In this document: positions 1-8,165 of the stretch, in pieces
Numbering within the stretch: position 1 is the stretch's first letter
Layout: the number at the start of each line of letters is the position of its first letter
From: Microbacterium hydrocarbonoxydans
GTDB lineage: Bacteria; Actinomycetota; Actinomycetes; Actinomycetales; Microbacteriaceae
Assembly (NCBI RefSeq): GCF_011752045.1
Contig: NZ_JAAKXW010000001.1
Location: 620,001 to 684,000, forward strand
DNA: 64,000 bases
Direction of reading: 5' to 3'
Translations under genes and position numbers: made by a program
Notes under the pieces: model-generated
The model's input: only the letters and a program-made list of their open reading frames with translations
Database searches by the model: none
What the model was told of the DNA's origin: nothing

Positions 1-211
1 GCGCGGCACGCACCTGATCGACGTGGGGGAAGCCGAGCGGCTCCGCGAGCGGGACGATCCCGAACGCGAGGATGCGGTCGTGGTGCAGGTACACGCCGCG
101 GCACTCGCCCTCGGCGAAGAGTCCGTCGTCGACGAAGGCCTCCCGCAGGGCGGCGGTGTCCATCTGCCGCACGGCCGAGGGGCTGTGCGCGTAGCGGGTC
201 TCCACGGTCAT
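1..211 (-). CDS. kduI: KduI-like 5-keto-4-deoxyuronate isomerase, second copy (C-terminus outside window)
   Basis: The first 70 residues are visible. They begin MTVETRYAHSPSAVRQMD and continue with a DGLFAEGE stretch and a YLHHDRILAFG motif, matching the start of the 4-deoxy-L-threo-5-hexosulose-uronate ketol-isomerase family and aligning by eye with the complete copy at 7347-8165. The ATG overlaps the stop of the upstream hydrolase in an ATGA arrangement, so it is the last visible gene of the leftward uronate operon. The family isomerises the unsaturated uronate released by GH88/GH105 enzymes. Why the locus has two copies is unknown; they may differ in substrate. The remaining gene runs off the left edge. 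Confidence 0.75.
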   Translation of the reverse strand, partial: MTVETRYAHSPSAVRQMDTAALREAFVDDGLFAEGECRGVYLHHDRILAFGIVPLAEPLGFPHVDQVRAA

Positions 212-1320
212 GATCGCTGTGTCCTCTCCTCGGCGGGGGTCGTTCCGTCGTGCGTCTCGCGCCAGGCCGCGAGCGCCTCCATCATCAGGCCCTGGCCCCA
301 GGGCTGCGGGCGGTCGTCTCGGATGACCGAGTAGCCGAACGGGATGAGCTGCAGGATCGTGCCCGCGCTCACGCGCGTAAGCAGCCCCGAGTCCACGTAC
401 GCGGCCGTGCCGAGGACGGCGCGCTCCCCCGCCTCGAACAGCGTCGCGTGAAGCTCGGCACCGAGCACCTCCGGCCCGAGGAGCCGCGCGGTGCGCAGCA
501 GCGCGGCCCCGAGCCCGGCGGCGGCGGACGTCTCCAGGAGCCCGCGGACCTCCGGCGGGGAATCCACGAGCACGTCCCACACCCCGTGCTCCGGCTGGAG
601 GGCGGCGACGGCGCGCAGCAGGGCGACGAGGCGCTCCCGCACCCGATCGTCGCCGGTGGCGGCGAGCAGATCGGCGCCGGCCAGGGCGAACCATGCGTTG
701 GCTCGTCCCCAATGGCAGTCGATCCGCACACCGCCGTTGGTTCCGTGCACCAGCAGTCGGTTCGACGGATGCTGCAGCAGCTCGGCGTGCGCCAGCCACT
801 GGGTCAGCGCCTCCTGCTCGTACTCCGGGCGCCCCAGAACCCCGCCGACCCGCAGGAGGAACTGCCCGGCCATGTACACGGTGTCCGCCCAGACGCCGCC
901 GGGCCAGTGCTCCAGGGCGCCGTTCGGCGCCCTGGTCGCCTCCGGCGCCGACCGGTACCAGTCCAGGCACGCCTCGATGAGGCCGAGCCGTTCGTCGCGG
1001 GGATCGTCGCGCTGGAGCTCGCACAGCACGGCCCCGGGTGCGAGGTTGTTCACGTGCTCGATCACCGGTGCGGCGGCCAGGTAGGGCGCCTCGAACGACG
1101 AGACCCAGGCGGGTGGCGCCTCGCCTCGGGCACCGGCCAGCCGGAACCCGGCGAGCAGGCACACGCCCTCACCCCAGAACCAGCGGCTCACGCCCTGCTC
1201 CCCCGTCGCGCGCAGCAGCGACTCCTCGAGCTCGTCCTGGCGCGCCAGGAACTGCGCGCGTGTCAGCGGGGCCAGCGGCCTCTCCGCCAGGTCCGCCGAG
1301 GACAGGTCTTCACCGGCCAT
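208..1320 (-). CDS. GH105/GH88-like unsaturated uronyl hydrolase
   Basis: 370-residue cytoplasmic protein (no signal peptide) with the (alpha/alpha)6-barrel signature of unsaturated rhamnogalacturonyl/glucuronyl hydrolases: W-A-D-T-V-Y-M near residue 145, whose Asp corresponds to the general acid of GH105/GH88, a DCHWGRANAW motif near 200, and an ETSA segment near 265. These enzymes hydrate the 4,5-double bond of oligosaccharides left by polysaccharide lyases and release a free unsaturated uronic acid. The ATG lies 11 nt inside the upstream 923-residue gene and the stop overlaps the next kduI-like gene, so it is translationally coupled. The original polymer (pectin, rhamnogalacturonan or a glycosaminoglycan) cannot be told from sequence. 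Confidence 0.75.
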   Translation of the reverse strand: MAGEDLSSADLAERPLAPLTRAQFLARQDELEESLLRATGEQGVSRWFWGEGVCLLAGFRLAGARGEAPPAWVSSFEAPYLAAAPVIEHVNNLAPGAVLCELQRDDPRDERLGLIEACLDWYRSAPEATRAPNGALEHWPGGVWADTVYMAGQFLLRVGGVLGRPEYEQEALTQWLAHAELLQHPSNRLLVHGTNGGVRIDCHWGRANAWFALAGADLLAATGDDRVRERLVALLRAVAALQPEHGVWDVLVDSPPEVRGLLETSAAAGLGAALLRTARLLGPEVLGAELHATLFEAGERAVLGTAAYVDSGLLTRVSAGTILQLIPFGYSVIRDDRPQPWGQGLMMEALAAWRETHDGTTPAEERTQRS

Positions 1321-4081
1321 GTGCTGCCGACACCTCCTTCGCGAGCGTGATCGCCCGCTCCATCTCGAGCACCAGTCGCTCTCCGTTCCACTCGACGTTC
1401 GCCTCGGCCTGGCCGAAGGCCAGCGTCACCGCGGGGTTCTGCAGATGCGGCTCGACCTCCACGCCGCCGTCGGCGAACCCCGCCGGGGCGCCGTCGATCA
1501 GGAACGGTCCGTCGAAGGTGAGCTCCAGAGAGCGGCCTTCCTCCCGCGTCCAGCTCACACCGGGATCCTCCGGGCCGAGCGGGTTCCACTCGATGCTGCT
1601 CGCCGTGAGGCGATCCGCCCAGTCCCGGAACGATCCGTCGGCGGCCGCGCGGCCGACGACCGCGATCCAGGCGGCGCCGCCGGCTCGCGGGAGCCATTCC
1701 TGCTGAGCGGTGTCCCCCGCGAGCACGGGGCGCAGTCCGCCTTCGGCGGCGACCGCGACGTAGCCGTCACCGCACCGCCCGAGAATCCACTCCCCGCGGA
1801 GCTCGAACTCGTCGAACTGCTCGACAGGGAACCACAGGTGCGTGCTCCGGCGCGGATCGGTCGTCGTGAAGCGCTGCACGTGCATGAGCGCGTCCCTGTG
1901 CTGCTGGACCCGGCCCAGCACCCGGTGACCCGCCCAGCCGTTGGGCCGCGCGGCGGATCCCGTGTCGGCGTTCGCAGGGTGCGTCACGAACACCTGCAGC
2001 TCGCGGCCGAGGGTCGCACCCCAGAGATGCTCCTGCAGGCCGGGGAGACCCGAGCGGTAGTCCTGCACGCTGGCGAGCATCACATCGGGAGTCCGGTGCA
2101 CGCGCAGGTCCGAGCGGTAGGGACGGGCGAGCAGATCCCGCTCGAAGGCGAGATCGCCGCGGTACACCTGGCGCCCCTCCCACTCCTCCGGCTGGGTGCG
2201 GGCGAGCTCCCTCACCACGGCGGGGATCTCGTACCGGCGCGCCAGCGCCATCGCCGTCACCGGGAGCACGGCGTCGTTGAGCGTGCCCACGCCGCCGATC
2301 AGGCGCAGCATCGGCGACGTCTCCTCGTACCGGCTGCTGCGCAGCGTGTGCACGTAGGATCGTCCGTGCGCTGCCCCGTGCACGCCCCGCCACGAGTTGG
2401 ATGCGAGGGTGACGAGCGTCTTGTCGAGCAGTGTCGTCGCCGGCTTCGTCAGCCGGTCGTCCGCGGCCAGCTCGATGAGCGCCGTGAGGGCATAGGAGTC
2501 GATCGCCAGGTACGCGTTCGAGTCGAACTCGCTGTAGCCGCCCTGCAGCTTGCGGGCGATCCAGGCGGCCGCTCGCGCGCGCCCCTCGTCCGCGTGCTCC
2601 CGTCCTGACCGGCCGTCGACGGCGAACACCTCGTCGGCGAAGGCCTCGCCCGCCAGCGTCTGCGCCACATGCCACACGAACTGGTGGTTCTCCGTGAAGT
2701 AGCACATGGCGTCGAGGCCCGGCTGGGTGATCCAGTACTTCATGCCGGTGATGTCATGGCGGACCTCGTCGCGCAGCCCGTCCTCCCAGTTCTCCGCAGG
2801 GATCCAGTGCCACGCGAAGAGAAGGGCGATCACCTCGAAGTCCGCGCAGTCGCCCCGGGTGACGACACGGTGCCGGGCGGACACGAGGTCGGCGGCGGTG
2901 ACTCGCGTCGCGGCATCCAGGGCGGCTCGGGCGAGCACACCGGCCACCCCGACCTCCCGCACGTCTTCGCCCGCCGCGCCGACGTGAGCGAGGACCTCGG
3001 CACGCCAGGTCGTCGGATCGCCCTCGCTCACCGTGCGGCTGTCCTGCGGCAGCAGCGCCACCTTCAGTCGCACGGTCTGCGGGCAGCGCACGTCGTCCAC
3101 GCCCACCTCGACGATCGATTCGCCGGTCGAGAGCATCGACGCGCCGGCGGAGCGCGCGACGTCGGCGCCCTCGTCCTCCTCCTCCTCCGCGCCGGACAGC
3201 GAGTAGAACACCCGGCCGTCCGCGTCCGAGGTCACCCGCTGCCAGGCCCCCTCGCCGACGCGGATGCGCAGCGGAACGCCGCGCGGGGCCTGCAGCACGG
3301 CGGTGTGCTCCTCCTGCGCCCAGCTCGTCGAGGCGATGCGGGAGAGCACTCCGTCAGCGAGGCGCGCGACGGTCTCATCCGCAGCCGGAGAAGGGATGAC
3401 CACGCGCACCGGCAACCCGATGACCCGCAGTCTCGCCACATGACGCACCTCGCGGAACGCCACCTGCCACGTCGCCAGGTGCACCGTCGTGGTCCGCGAG
3501 TGCAGCCGGAGCCGGATGCTGTGGGTCTCGGGCTCCATGTACGACACGGTGTCGCCGCGCAGCACGATCTCGCCGTCCACCCAGAGCACGAACGGACCGG
3601 TCGTGCTGAGCTCGAAGGTGCGCCATTCCGCCTGATCGACCTCCAGCACCGTGGCGGCGATCGACGCACGGTACTCCGGGGTGAAGCAGAACGCCGACCA
3701 GTCGGCGTATCCGTCCCAGCCCGTGCGCACGCGACGCCAGGCTCCCTCGAAGCGCTCTCCGAACGCGGTCCAGCCGATGGCGGCCCCCTCGGAGATCTCC
3801 GGCAGCTCCTGCCCGTCGTCCGTGCGGTGCGCCGCGAGCAGCCGCTCCTTGAACGGGCCGACGTCCGGCCCCTGGGTGAGCACCCATCGGCCGTCGGACG
3901 CGGAGGGCAGTCCGTCCGAGAACCGCCGCTCCTCACCCCACGGGTCTCCGGTCGCGACCAGGAAGGCCTCGAGGTCGTCGCAGGGGCGTGCCCAGGCCGG
4001 GGAGGCCAGCCAGTCCCGGACGGTGCCGTCGGGGTCCGTCGTGTGAACAGTTCGTCCTGAAGGGGGTAGGGGGTGAGACAT
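1310..4081 (-). CDS. Large protein of unknown family, putative polysaccharide-degrading toroid protein
   Basis: 923 residues with no signal peptide and no membrane segment, so probably cytoplasmic. I cannot assign a CAZy family. The N-terminal third looks beta-rich, with an acidic linker (EEEEDEG) near residue 300. The middle (about 430-700) is helical, contains Y-F-T-E-N-H-Q-F-V-W-H, RSSRYEETSPM and LNDAVLP, and resembles the helical toroids of uronate lyases and hydrolases. The C-terminus is beta-rich again. The start has a good GAGAAGG ribosome site. It sits between the ABC permeases and the GH105-like hydrolase, so a role in cutting imported uronic-acid oligosaccharides is inferred from context only. 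It could equally be a non-catalytic or glycosidase protein. Confidence 0.55.
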   Translation of the reverse strand: MSHPLPPSGRTVHTTDPDGTVRDWLASPAWARPCDDLEAFLVATGDPWGEERRFSDGLPSASDGRWVLTQGPDVGPFKERLLAAHRTDDGQELPEISEGAAIGWTAFGERFEGAWRRVRTGWDGYADWSAFCFTPEYRASIAATVLEVDQAEWRTFELSTTGPFVLWVDGEIVLRGDTVSYMEPETHSIRLRLHSRTTTVHLATWQVAFREVRHVARLRVIGLPVRVVIPSPAADETVARLADGVLSRIASTSWAQEEHTAVLQAPRGVPLRIRVGEGAWQRVTSDADGRVFYSLSGAEEEEDEGADVARSAGASMLSTGESIVEVGVDDVRCPQTVRLKVALLPQDSRTVSEGDPTTWRAEVLAHVGAAGEDVREVGVAGVLARAALDAATRVTAADLVSARHRVVTRGDCADFEVIALLFAWHWIPAENWEDGLRDEVRHDITGMKYWITQPGLDAMCYFTENHQFVWHVAQTLAGEAFADEVFAVDGRSGREHADEGRARAAAWIARKLQGGYSEFDSNAYLAIDSYALTALIELAADDRLTKPATTLLDKTLVTLASNSWRGVHGAAHGRSYVHTLRSSRYEETSPMLRLIGGVGTLNDAVLPVTAMALARRYEIPAVVRELARTQPEEWEGRQVYRGDLAFERDLLARPYRSDLRVHRTPDVMLASVQDYRSGLPGLQEHLWGATLGRELQVFVTHPANADTGSAARPNGWAGHRVLGRVQQHRDALMHVQRFTTTDPRRSTHLWFPVEQFDEFELRGEWILGRCGDGYVAVAAEGGLRPVLAGDTAQQEWLPRAGGAAWIAVVGRAAADGSFRDWADRLTASSIEWNPLGPEDPGVSWTREEGRSLELTFDGPFLIDGAPAGFADGGVEVEPHLQNPAVTLAFGQAEANVEWNGERLVLEMERAITLAKEVSAAHGR

Positions 4082-4114
4082 CGGTCCTTCTCGTCGGGTG
4101 GTGCTTTCGGGGGG

Positions 4115-4999
4115 CTACTTGATGCCGGTGTTGGCGATTCCGGTGGCGATCTGCTTCTGGAAGATCAGGAAGATGACCAGCACGGGGATCGTCGCGACGA
4201 CCCCCATGGCGAGGATCAGGTTGAACGGCACGGTCAGCTCGGCGTTGAAGCGGGCGAGCGCGACCGGCAGCGTGTACACCGACTCGCTCTGCGCGACGAC
4301 GAGCGGCCACAGGAAGTCGCTCCAGCGCCACATCACCGAGAAGATCGCGACGACCGCGAGGGCCGGCTTGCACAGCGGCAGCACGATCTGCACGAAGGTG
4401 CGGAACTCGCCCGAGCCGTCGACGCGCGCCGCCTCGATCAGCTCGTCGGGGATCGACAGCATGTACTGGCGCAGGAGGAACACGCCGGTCGGGGTCGCCG
4501 CGGCCGGGATGATCATGCCCCACAGCGTGTTCACCAGGCCGAGCGACGCGACGACCTGGTAGACGGGGATCAGGATCACCTGGAGCGGGATCATGATGGT
4601 GGCGAGCGTCAGGATGAACAGGAAGTTCTTCCCCCGGAAGTTGTACTTCGCCAGCGCGTACGCCGCCATCGCGTTGATGACGAGGGTGATCGCGGTCGCC
4701 GCGACGGTGACGATCACGCTGTTCGTGAGGTACTGCAGGAAGTTGAACCTGCTCAGCGCCTCCGCGTAGTTGTCGAGCCCCCAGGATGCCGGCAGGAACG
4801 TCGGCGGGCGCTGCGCGAGCTCGGTCGGCGTCTTGAACGATCCGAGGAACATCCACACGAGCGGCACCAGGCACGCGAGGGCGCCGGCGGTGAGGACGAC
4901 GACGCGGAGCGCGTCGGAGACGCGCACCCTGCCCTCGCCGATCGAGGTCCAGGTGCGCTTCGGCGGGGAGGGGACCACGATGGTCCGTGTCTCGCTCAT
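4115..4999 (-). CDS. Sugar ABC transporter permease (MalG type)
   Basis: 294 residues starting MSETRTIVV. About six transmembrane segments, with the cytoplasmic EAA loop visible as ELIEAARVDGSGEFRTFVQIVLPLCKP, the contact site for the ATPase. A strong AGGAGGG precedes the ATG, which overlaps the TGA of the upstream permease (ATGA). An in-frame extension upstream to 5284 exists but runs through the other permease in the wrong frame and is rejected. Together with the MalF-type permease and lipoprotein it forms a CUT1-family importer, here inferred to carry unsaturated uronate oligosaccharides. No ATP-binding subunit lies in the locus, so a shared MsiK-like ATPase encoded elsewhere is likely. 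Confidence 0.9.
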   Translation of the reverse strand: MSETRTIVVPSPPKRTWTSIGEGRVRVSDALRVVVLTAGALACLVPLVWMFLGSFKTPTELAQRPPTFLPASWGLDNYAEALSRFNFLQYLTNSVIVTVAATAITLVINAMAAYALAKYNFRGKNFLFILTLATIMIPLQVILIPVYQVVASLGLVNTLWGMIIPAAATPTGVFLLRQYMLSIPDELIEAARVDGSGEFRTFVQIVLPLCKPALAVVAIFSVMWRWSDFLWPLVVAQSESVYTLPVALARFNAELTVPFNLILAMGVVATIPVLVIFLIFQKQIATGIANTGIK

Positions 5000-5916
5000 A
5001 CCGCCTCCCTCCTTCGGCTGATCAGCCAGTTGACGATGGTGAGTGAGAACACGACGAGGAACAGCAGCACGCCGCCCGCGGTCGCGACGCCGTAGCGGAT
5101 GGGCGACTGGAATCCGTTCTCGTAGATGTACTGGACCATCAGGGTGGTGGCGCCGACAGGCCCGCCGCCGGTGAGCGTCCAGATGAAGTCGAAGGACTGG
5201 AATCCGTGGATGGTGCCGAGCACGACGACCACGACGAGGCTCGGCTGCAGGAGCGGGACCGTGATCACACGGAACTGCTCCCACCAGTTCGCCCCGTCCA
5301 TCCGCGCGGCCTCATAGAGCGCGGGATCGATGGCCTGCAGCCCCGCGAGCAGGATGAGCATGTAGAAACCCACCTGCATCCAGATGCCGACGAGCACGAT
5401 CGACACCATGGCCCAGCCGCTGTCGACGAGCCACGGCACCGGAGGGATGCCGACGGCGCCCAAGGCGATGTTCACGAGGCCGTTCTGGCGCTCGAGCATC
5501 CAGTTCCAGATCAGGCCGACGACGACCGGCGACACGAGCACCGGGATGAAGAAGACGGCGCGGAAGAACGTCTTGCCTCGGTTCTGCGCATTGACGAGCG
5601 CGGCGACCGCCAGGGCGATGGCGGTGCCCAGCACGACGAACGCGATCGCGAAGACCGCCGTGTTTCGCGCGACGTCCCAGAACTCCGCGTCCGTGAGGAT
5701 CTTCCGATAGTTGTCGGTCCCGACGGGGCGGAAGGTGCGGCCGTTGTTCGATTCGTACAGCGACATGTTGAAGCCGTTGAGCGCCGGGTAGATCGTGAAC
5801 ACGGCGAAGATCGCCATGTTCGGGATCAGGAACAGATAGGGCGCCCACTTCATCCCCCATCCCCCGCCCGTCCATCGCTTGCGCGATGGACGGGCGGGGG
5901 CGACTGCGGCGCTCAT
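4996..5916 (-). CDS. Sugar ABC transporter permease (MalF type)
   Basis: 306 residues from ATG 5916, which overlaps the stop of the binding-protein gene (TGATG). A basic N-terminus (RPSRKRW) is followed by six predicted membrane segments and the EAA motif LYEAARMDGANWWEQFRVITVPLLQP. The first 20 codons include a perfect 18-bp inverted repeat (5861-5900). A second possible start is ATG 5853 (MKWAPYLFLIP), just downstream of the hairpin and after a G-rich run, giving 285 residues. I keep 5916 because of the stop-start coupling, but the shorter form is plausible. It pairs with the MalG-type permease to form the membrane channel. Confidence 0.88.
   Translation of the reverse strand: MSAAVAPARPSRKRWTGGGWGMKWAPYLFLIPNMAIFAVFTIYPALNGFNMSLYESNNGRTFRPVGTDNYRKILTDAEFWDVARNTAVFAIAFVVLGTAIALAVAALVNAQNRGKTFFRAVFFIPVLVSPVVVGLIWNWMLERQNGLVNIALGAVGIPPVPWLVDSGWAMVSIVLVGIWMQVGFYMLILLAGLQAIDPALYEAARMDGANWWEQFRVITVPLLQPSLVVVVVLGTIHGFQSFDFIWTLTGGGPVGATTLMVQYIYENGFQSPIRYGVATAGGVLLFLVVFSLTIVNWLISRRREAV
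5861..5900 (-). promoter_or_regulatory. Perfect 18-bp hairpin at the binding-protein/permease junction
   Basis: Arms 5861-5878 and 5883-5900 are exact reverse complements around a 4-nt loop (ttgc). It lies directly after the binding-protein stop codon. Stem-loops at this junction in maltose-type operons protect the upstream mRNA and lower permease expression, which would explain binding protein in excess over the membrane subunits. There is no T-tract, so it is more likely an mRNA stabiliser or attenuator than a full terminator. Confidence 0.65.
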
Positions 5917-7220
5917 CAGCCCAGCTCCTCGACAAGGCCGTCGATCTTGCCGCTCAGCCCGGTGAGCGCCGTCTTGAGGTCCTCGGTGCCGCCGACCACT
6001 CGCGTCAGGGCCTCGACCAGTTCGGTGGCGGATGCGGAGAACGCGGGGTTCGCCGTCGCCTCGAATCCGCTCTCCGGGGTGAGCAGGAGATCGGCGAGGA
6101 ACACGTCCATCGCCTCCTGGGCGACCTCGTCCGGGTAGGTGACGCCGCTCTCGGAGAGGTCGGCGCGCGTCGGGAGGGCGCCGGCCACCGTCACGAAGGT
6201 CTCCTGGTTCTCCGCCGTGTTCATGAAGCGCACGAACTCCGCGGCCAGAGCCGGGTTCTCGGACTGCTTGAACGCCGCCATGAACTTGCCGCCGGGGAAC
6301 CCGCCGCACTCCGTTGCACAGGGGTCGGGCGCGACGGCCCAGTCGAAGGTCGCGTTCTTCGCGAACTGCGCGACCTGCCAGTTGCCGGACAGGTAGATCG
6401 GGGTCTCCCCGGCGAGGAAGATCTCGTTCGCCCCCTCGTAGCGCGACCCGGAGCCGAGCCAGAAGTCGGCCGGCATGTCGCCGTCCGCCATCATGTCGAC
6501 GAGCGGCGTCAGCGCCTCCTCCGCCTTGTCGATGTCCAGGGCGTTGCCGTCCTCGTCGAGCAGCTGGGTGCCGTACTGGCTGAGGATCGTGGAGAGCCGG
6601 TGACCGGACTTGTCCATCGCGAACGCGTACGGCACTCCGGTGGCCTCCTTGACCTCCTTGGCGGCATCGAGCATCTCCTCCCAGGTCCACTCGGAGGGGA
6701 TGTCGACGCCTGCCTCCTCGAAGAGGTCGGTGTTGATGAACGGGCCGTTCATGGTGAGGTCGCTCGGCACGGCGATCATCTCTCCGTCATCGTTGCGCAC
6801 CGCCTTCGTCGGACCGTCGAGGAACTCGTCGCCGTACCCCTCGCCGAGGTACGGGTCGAGCACGAGGAGATCGTCGCGGAAGTCGGTCAGGCTGGTGAGC
6901 CGGACGACGTCAGGGGCGTTGCCTCCGGAGAGGCGGTTCAGCGTCGAGGTCACCATGTCGGCGTACGGGAGGATCTCGAGGTCCACGGTGACGTCGTACT
7001 CCTCCTCGAAGTCGGCGATGAGCTGGCGCGTGGCCTCCTCATCGGGGCCGTCGGTGAAGTACATGTACGTCAGGGACAACCCGGCGAAATCCTCCGGGTT
7101 CATGGTCTGGACGGTCTGCGGCGAGTCGTCCTCCAGCTGACCGGGCGCACAACCCGCCACGAGAAGGGCGGATGCTCCGAGTGCGAGCGCCATGGCTGCT
7201 CGCTTTCGCATGTGTACCAA
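5916..7220 (-). CDS. Sugar ABC transporter substrate-binding lipoprotein
   Basis: 434 residues. A lipoprotein signal peptide (basic MRKR, hydrophobic stretch, lipobox LVAGC with Cys24) is followed by a MalE-type solute-binding fold, with a PDVVRLTSL region and a WTWEEMLDAA motif typical of the family. The reading frame opens with TTG (MVHM), placed 5 nt after AGGAGG. The ATG three codons later is the alternative, at an unfavourable 14-nt spacing. It is the first gene of the leftward operon and is expected to deliver uronate-containing oligosaccharides to the two permeases. Substrate is inferred from neighbours. Confidence 0.9.
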   Translation of the reverse strand: MVHMRKRAAMALALGASALLVAGCAPGQLEDDSPQTVQTMNPEDFAGLSLTYMYFTDGPDEEATRQLIADFEEEYDVTVDLEILPYADMVTSTLNRLSGGNAPDVVRLTSLTDFRDDLLVLDPYLGEGYGDEFLDGPTKAVRNDDGEMIAVPSDLTMNGPFINTDLFEEAGVDIPSEWTWEEMLDAAKEVKEATGVPYAFAMDKSGHRLSTILSQYGTQLLDEDGNALDIDKAEEALTPLVDMMADGDMPADFWLGSGSRYEGANEIFLAGETPIYLSGNWQVAQFAKNATFDWAVAPDPCATECGGFPGGKFMAAFKQSENPALAAEFVRFMNTAENQETFVTVAGALPTRADLSESGVTYPDEVAQEAMDVFLADLLLTPESGFEATANPAFSASATELVEALTRVVGGTEDLKTALTGLSGKIDGLVEELG

Positions 7221-7263
7221 CGGATCCTCCTTGATCAGAATCGGGTGGGCCGGACGGACACCC

Positions 7264-7285
7264 GTGACAACGGATCCATTGTGAC
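7264..7285. promoter_or_regulatory. 22-bp palindromic operator candidate between the divergent uronate operons
   Basis: Eighteen of 22 positions are symmetric. The core reads ACAAcGGATCCaTTGT and is flanked by GTG and GAC. It covers the -35 and spacer of the rightward promoter. The 10-mer CAACGGATCC recurs exactly 50 bp away at 7218-7227, next to the ribosome site of the binding-protein gene. Symmetry and position fit the operator of a dimeric regulator (LacI, GntR or IclR type). No regulator gene is visible in the window, and part of it may lie beyond the left edge. Confidence 0.55.
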
Positions 7286-7292
7286 CTAGAAT
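7264..7292 (+). promoter_or_regulatory. Promoter of kduI-kduD
   Basis: -35 GTGACA (7264-7269), 17-nt spacer, -10 TAGAAT (7287-7292), giving a start near 7299 and a leader of about 48 nt. The -35 is embedded in the palindrome 7264-7285, so a bound regulator would block polymerase. Confidence 0.55.
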
Positions 7293-7346
7293 TCAGTTGT
7301 ATAGGAACCCTTTCCCACTCAACGGAAAAGATCGGAGTCACCCTCC

Positions 7347-8165
7347 ATGACCTGCACAGAGCTGTGGAGCACCCATCCGGATGATCTCGGCGCCCTCGAC
7401 GGCGAATCCCTGCGCCGCCGGTTCGTCGTCTCGGATCTCTTCGGCGAGGGGGCGTTCTCGTTCACCTATGCGCACGACGATCGGATCCTCCTCGGAGGCA
7501 TCCGCCTCACGGGGGGCTCGGCCCCGCTCGACGCGCCGGAGCTGCTCGCGGCGGACTTCCTGCTCGAGCGCAGGGAGGCCGCGCTCGTCGGGCTGGAGGG
7601 CGAACTGCGCGTCTCCTCCTCCGCGGGGGACTTCGTCCTCCGGCGTCACGACGTGCTCTACCTGCCGCTGGGCACGCGCGACATCGAGGTCGCCGGCGAC
7701 GGAGTGCTGTACCTGGTCTCAGCTCCCGCGCACGCCCCTGGCGAGGCGGCGATCGCGACCCGCGACGGCGTCGAGGCCCTGCGTCTCGGGTCACCGGAGG
7801 GCGCGAACGACCGCACGATCCGCAAGTACGTCCACGCTGACGGCATCCGGTCGAACCAGCTGGTGCTCGGCATCACCACCCTGGAGCCGGGCTCTGTGTG
7901 GAACACCATGCCGGCCCACGTGCACAGCCGCCGCACCGAGGTCTACCTCTACGACGGCCTGGAGGCGAACCCGCTCGTGCACCTGATGGGAAGGCCGGAT
8001 GACACGCGGCATCTCATCCTCCACGATCGGGACGCGGTGGTCTCGCCCCCCTGGTCGATCCACTCCGGGTCGGCGACGGGCGCCTACAGTTTCGTCTGGG
8101 CGATGGCGGGCGAGAACGTCGACTACGGGGACGTCGCCCCCGTGTCCCCGGAGCTGCTGAAGTGA
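7347..8165 (+). CDS. kduI: 5-dehydro-4-deoxy-D-glucuronate (4-deoxy-L-threo-5-hexosulose-uronate) isomerase
   Basis: 272 residues, the usual KduI length. RFVVSDLFGEGAFSFTYAHDDRILLGG is the family N-terminus (DRILLGG is the hallmark), and the C-terminal cupin carries AHVHSRRTEVYLY and SPPWSIHSG, supplying the metal-binding His and Glu residues. It isomerises the ring-opened unsaturated uronate to 3-deoxy-D-glycero-2,5-hexodiulosonate, the KduD substrate. GGAG lies 9 nt before the ATG. The stop overlaps the GTG of kduD (GTGA). It diverges from the ABC-transporter operon, with a likely shared operator. It is not identical to the partial copy at 1-211. Confidence 0.9.
   Translation: MTCTELWSTHPDDLGALDGESLRRRFVVSDLFGEGAFSFTYAHDDRILLGGIRLTGGSAPLDAPELLAADFLLERREAALVGLEGELRVSSSAGDFVLRRHDVLYLPLGTRDIEVAGDGVLYLVSAPAHAPGEAAIATRDGVEALRLGSPEGANDRTIRKYVHADGIRSNQLVLGITTLEPGSVWNTMPAHVHSRRTEVYLYDGLEANPLVHLMGRPDDTRHLILHDRDAVVSPPWSIHSGSATGAYSFVWAMAGENVDYGDVAPVSPELLK

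Noticed and set aside
4996..6690. 564-residue reading of the MalF-type permease frame
   Set aside because: The first 258 residues are an out-of-frame reading of the binding-protein gene; the permease starts at 5916 (or 5853).
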